Below are positions 62,701-64,000 of a stretch of DNA of 64,000 nucleotides, one piece after another (within the stretch, counting starts at the first letter, position 1; every line of letters begins with the position of its first letter). The stretch spans positions 186,001 through 250,000 of the forward strand of contig VLTN01000025.1 in NCBI GenBank assembly GCA_008330645.1. Reading direction: 5' to 3'. This stretch comes from Cafeteria roenbergensis. Lineage: Eukaryota > Sar > Bigyra > Bicosoecida > Cafeteriaceae. Both the position numbers and the translations under genes were made by a program. The notes under the pieces are model-generated. The model did not search any database. It was not told where the DNA came from and worked only from the letters and a program-made list of their open reading frames with translations.

Positions 62701-64000
62701 CGCCGCCACGTCGCGCTCGAAGCTCGACCGCGCGAGAAGCCTCCGAATGTCGGCCAGCTCCGAGTCCATGTTCGAGCGCAGTCCGCGGCCCTGCCGCTCC
62801 TGCCTGCTCATTCCGTTGAGCATCACCACGAGGTAGTCCTCGAGGCGCTCCAGCACGGCGCGCGGGTCGACATCGTCAGCCTCCCAGCGCTCCAGGTCCC
62901 ACTGGCGCCTCTGCGGACGACCCGTCCCCGGGGCGGGCAGCTCATCGCCCTCTCCGGTCAGGGCCAGCAGGCTCGACTCCTCTGCCGTCGCGGCCCCCGC
63001 ACGAGGGGACCCCGATCCCGCCGCGGGCCGACCGGAAGGATCCGCGCGCCGTGCCGCCGCGAGGGCGGCCCCGACGGAGTCCACGAGCGCGGGATCCGAG
63101 GCCAGTTCCCGCTGGCGCCGCTGGGCCGCTGCCTCTGCCGCGGCACCGGGCCCCGCCAGGCCGGAGGCAGCCGCCCCATGGGCCTGCGCTCGCGGAGACC
63201 CGGGCTTGCCCGCCGCCGCGGCAGCCGCCGCCGCGTCCAGGTCAACGTCGCCCTCGTCCGCCACCACGGCTCCCTTGGACACCTGGCCCTTCTGGTGCAG
63301 GACCGGCATGTCCATGGAGAGCGCAGACTTCTTGTACTGCTCGGCCTCGGGTGGCACAGCGTCGGCGCCGGACCACGCGCGGCGCTGGAAATACGCAAGG
63401 GCGGCCAGCGACACGAGCACGGTGGCCACAAAGCCCACGAGGACAGCCAGGATGAGGGACCAATTGGCCGAAGTCACAATGTCCGAGGACCGCCTGGCGC
63501 CGATGAGCACCAGGTTCGTCTGCGTGAGAGGCACGAACGTGCCTGCCGTCGGGCAGGAGGCGCCGGCCTCCATCACAGTCACGATCATGCGCTGCGACGA
63601 GTCCTTCGAGTTGGCAAACACGTACGTGCCGGACTCGCGGAAGGTGAAGGCAAAGATGGTCACGTTGGCAGCGGAGCGCACGTCCTCGGCCAGCTTGCGG
63701 AAGGCGCCAAAGTCGAACGCCGGGTTGGTGTTCAGCAGACTGTCCTTGACGTACACGGGGTACGACTCGCCGCCGGGAGGAATCTGCCAGGCCATCGCGT
63801 CGCCCCTGCGCAGGCAGGCGATGGGCTGCTGCACGGAGGGCGGCTGGGAGGTCGACTGCAGCGCGCGCAAGCGACGGCGCGCGTCGAGGTACGAGCCCAC
63901 AACCGGATCGTCGATGGGCGGGCGGGGCGCGGCGGCTGCCGCCGCAGCGAGAGTTCGCCCGCGCTGCGCTGCCTCGGCCCGCGACAGCCCTGCGGCCTCC
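56713..64000 (-). CDS. Giant single-pass membrane protein with trichohyalin-like cytoplasmic tail (5' end outside the window)
   Basis: The frame is open from the window edge at 64000 to the stop at 56713, over 2,425 residues, so the start and the bulk of the outer part are missing. The visible outer part has RRGDAMAWQIPP, YPVYVKDSLLNTNPAFDFGA and NVTIFAFTFRESGTYVFANS, followed by RMIVTVMEAG. This has the strand pattern of a cupredoxin-like beta module as found next to the membrane in large protist surface proteins. One membrane helix follows at about 63465-63385 (SLILAVLVGFVATVLVSLAA, then YFQRRAW). The rest, about 2,200 residues, is cytoplasmic: a short disordered linker, a helical segment, then a very long Glu/Arg/Ala/Gln coiled coil with trichohyalin-like repeats such as RRQREAAKRRLEQRRQQREA and a Gly-rich break near 60900-61010. 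The last 400 residues are less charged. It would tie the cell surface to a filament system. The family is not identified. Confidence 0.75.
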   Translation of the reverse strand, partial: EAAGLSRAEAAQRGRTLAAAAAAAPRPPIDDPVVGSYLDARRRLRALQSTSQPPSVQQPIACLRRGDAMAWQIPPGGESYPVYVKDSLLNTNPAFDFGAFRKLAEDVRSAANVTIFAFTFRESGTYVFANSKDSSQRMIVTVMEAGASCPTAGTFVPLTQTNLVLIGARRSSDIVTSANWSLILAVLVGFVATVLVSLAALAYFQRRAWSGADAVPPEAEQYKKSALSMDMPVLHQKGQVSKGAVVADEGDVDLDAAAAAAAAGKPGSPRAQAHGAAASGLAGPGAAAEAAAQRRQRELASDPALVDSVGAALAAARRADPSGRPAAGSGSPRAGAATAEESSLLALTGEGDELPAPGTGRPQRRQWDLERWEADDVDPRAVLERLEDYLVVMLNGMSRQERQGRGLRSNMDSELADIRRLLARSSFERDVAAAAAKDEGARRAAVARAVAAELTARGVHDRQRDQAETALLDAIDALLESIAPGADPCSSRAVDELRLDQVAPASTVAAGASTGVAGGGGGGDHDDDAASTGSSEGQAALRVSAADMLPASFPGELAMRLAAVADAAERAAAVSEEEERRRDGAVPLWQAAAQLGAFTDDPAVLDSINALREAERHAEAQTAKLGALTAPLRKASPQAIAVVEKTVSMFAVPLVASVGLLGPAEAAAKAAENGEDPARAAEQAEHMREEAEVEATSCKRRFSVLVREIARILAPIRSALPRARQRAEHLREEADAARADFEMHIRNLTEAFERLRDLGGAPEESLRALLEQLEKALAFEDEESDAEGSDAGSDGASVGSSRRSAGIAPAGSAAAGADGDTDDADDGDREGERILGDDGMEAVDEAARRAGEREDDAVRRRLAEEEARQAEEEESLRRRAEEEARRRAAATASTDEERQRLLDQHDADQAALREALEQERRRQRAELEASMAARQSERVARRRRLAQERAAQEVESAKQAEAEALAKEQERKRKQLDDELEEAEREELRRAQEAAGAQEAAGVGGGGGSGAGGGGGAAAASGAAAGGGAEPGRGGSGSGSASARSALGADEDSAEGDAQATLRSLQSSAEDELARLRDAHQGDLRKLQEGLEVEKRRQREAAKRRLEQRRQQREAALRRKQQAEAEALAAAGDEAGQQAARARHAAEAEALDAELQAEEAAESKQTNEYLAKRDEDVEEQRKRLRARLEAETKALEERMDSERRRQQDELRRKLRERREKRAQEIKRRQQAAEELSRLRRGEEAQEELAAVAALKRQQEADEVGEAALLQRTEAAATALVKNTLNAEDELQRLRDGHEAEKQRLSEATALERRRQEAAARRRLRERAARREAMLRSRREAMLASAATAEDPARARAEAERLLASEEATARAEAEAEEEREATAIEAKLKAREAAAKARLQVLEQQAKLDEELAALHAAERRAGTTQSVMSPAQRRLAELESKQRRRRIGRLQGLRDDLVRALAALEGKAADAEVEAKRKAEEQGEHEEALRQRVKGMVGGILRRTRSSLDQKKLQLAEQAKKEEEALLRKQAEERRKAEEEEEAARAREAGERAADEEAQRKLKLAAKRRELEARIERANESNADEAARLRSQFDAELAAFDASLEDEKRRQQAGLNKRLAARKERQARMLARQQAKEVEAAAAKAAEQMREVEAEEARRRELAALKSLTVADQSSGTGAAAAEASAAGAHSGSGADAPLADCKTDAIEIVMQERHSHETAELLARQYAERMRAVRDTIEALVEERQAKEEEAKEAVLARGGTQEAAEAAAEAVRAEFHERRAEAQEEALAEVEARHAQEQLRLRQRQLGEVSSMFAELAPEEVLRRHEAEEAAREATQMHETQQRMEEDRVQRLKAIQREKEAFERRMREENEKELARMEDDHAKQLAEEKERQEKSLAVRRERMERELEEARRAKLAEATTMDDEAREAVLRQFEEDRQNLEAEIDKLRERAAERLQERLQARTARRRAAAKAKHEEEARAAAERAAKAEQALKAQKRTLAGAASFSGKSWSRLRGAVQSGQGAAAAGHAARPGGDEQQAIVPRLPLAGAAGGQPAAQAVPATSGFGLGLRMGGGRPGSVVAGSVAGRSRRGGGIGGIATLGLPPDMAGRLTKIESLAAQIIAKSAERASSQPQPGALATALAAPPPSHEAAMSSGGAGVLAAALPSIADAPAPASQHAEATPGGAAASAVVAAHSAGPATLPSAPLRMVADSAFASGSTMGIRVRAARRALAAIVAASESREIALRVASSLPHESVPGVAMARGSALVLKDGVVRASSADAADVAVTEDGAPAIVLHENAFAPGAGVIMLVAHAAAVVQAGGSDTRRQNDPAVVRQLQANLSAVVMPVMEAEARAEIERESRRKAAGASADEEAPTTELRSKSRFSDEGIRARLMLYTRAANLSQRGDTAASKPGAAGAQPAAPA

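Overview
This window looks like nuclear DNA of a GC-rich, flagellated or ciliated unicellular eukaryote. Genes carry spliceosomal introns: 16 donor sites could be placed and every one reads GTGAG. Proteins are of eukaryotic type (20S proteasome beta-2, TBC-domain RabGAP, HEATR6) and several are cilium-specific (nephrocystin-4, TPH coiled coil, outer-arm docking-like coiled coil, EF-hand/WD40 protein). Proteins are swollen with Ala, Gly, Ser, Glu and Pro-Ala low complexity, as in GC-rich protists. A heterotrophic stramenopile of the Cafeteria kind would fit, but that is inference; no marker in the window fixes the lineage.

Layout. 0.3-2.35 kb (-): four-exon choline transporter-like protein. 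2.5-3.9 kb (+): small unassigned multi-exon gene, divergent from it. 4.0-5.3 kb (-): CCDC137-like nuclear protein. 6.15-8.4 kb (+): CCA-adding tRNA nucleotidyltransferase. 8.85-10.5 kb (-): proteasome beta-2 in four exons. 10.9-13.8 kb (-): TPH-domain coiled coil, three exons. 14.1-15.8 kb (+): TPR-like/thioredoxin protein. 16.2-17.8 kb (+): TBC1D22-like RabGAP. 18.3-21.5 kb (+): docking-complex-like coiled coil. 21.7-23.3 kb (+): calcyphosin-like six-EF-hand protein. 23.8-37.3 kb (+): an intronless 13.5-kb gene for a giant EF-hand/WD40 protein. 37.8-45.0 kb (-): nephrocystin-4. 45.4-51.5 kb (+): HEATR6. 51.8-54.5 kb (+): unassigned membrane protein with an uncertain model. 54.9-56.4 kb (+): secreted acidic protein ending in a Glu/Lys repeat encoded by 401 bp of uninterrupted purines. 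56.7-64.0 kb (-): the 3' part of a giant single-pass membrane protein with a ~2,200-residue coiled-coil tail, cut by the window edge.

Functionally the window mixes housekeeping (tRNA 3' end, proteasome, membrane traffic, transport) with cilium building. Five neighbouring or near-neighbouring genes (TPH coiled coil, docking-like coiled coil, calcyphosin-like, EF-hand/WD40 giant, nephrocystin-4) point to the axoneme or transition zone. Genes are packed with 150-850 bp gaps and often start back to back. I saw no transposon, retroelement, virus-like element, CRISPR array, rRNA or tRNA gene.
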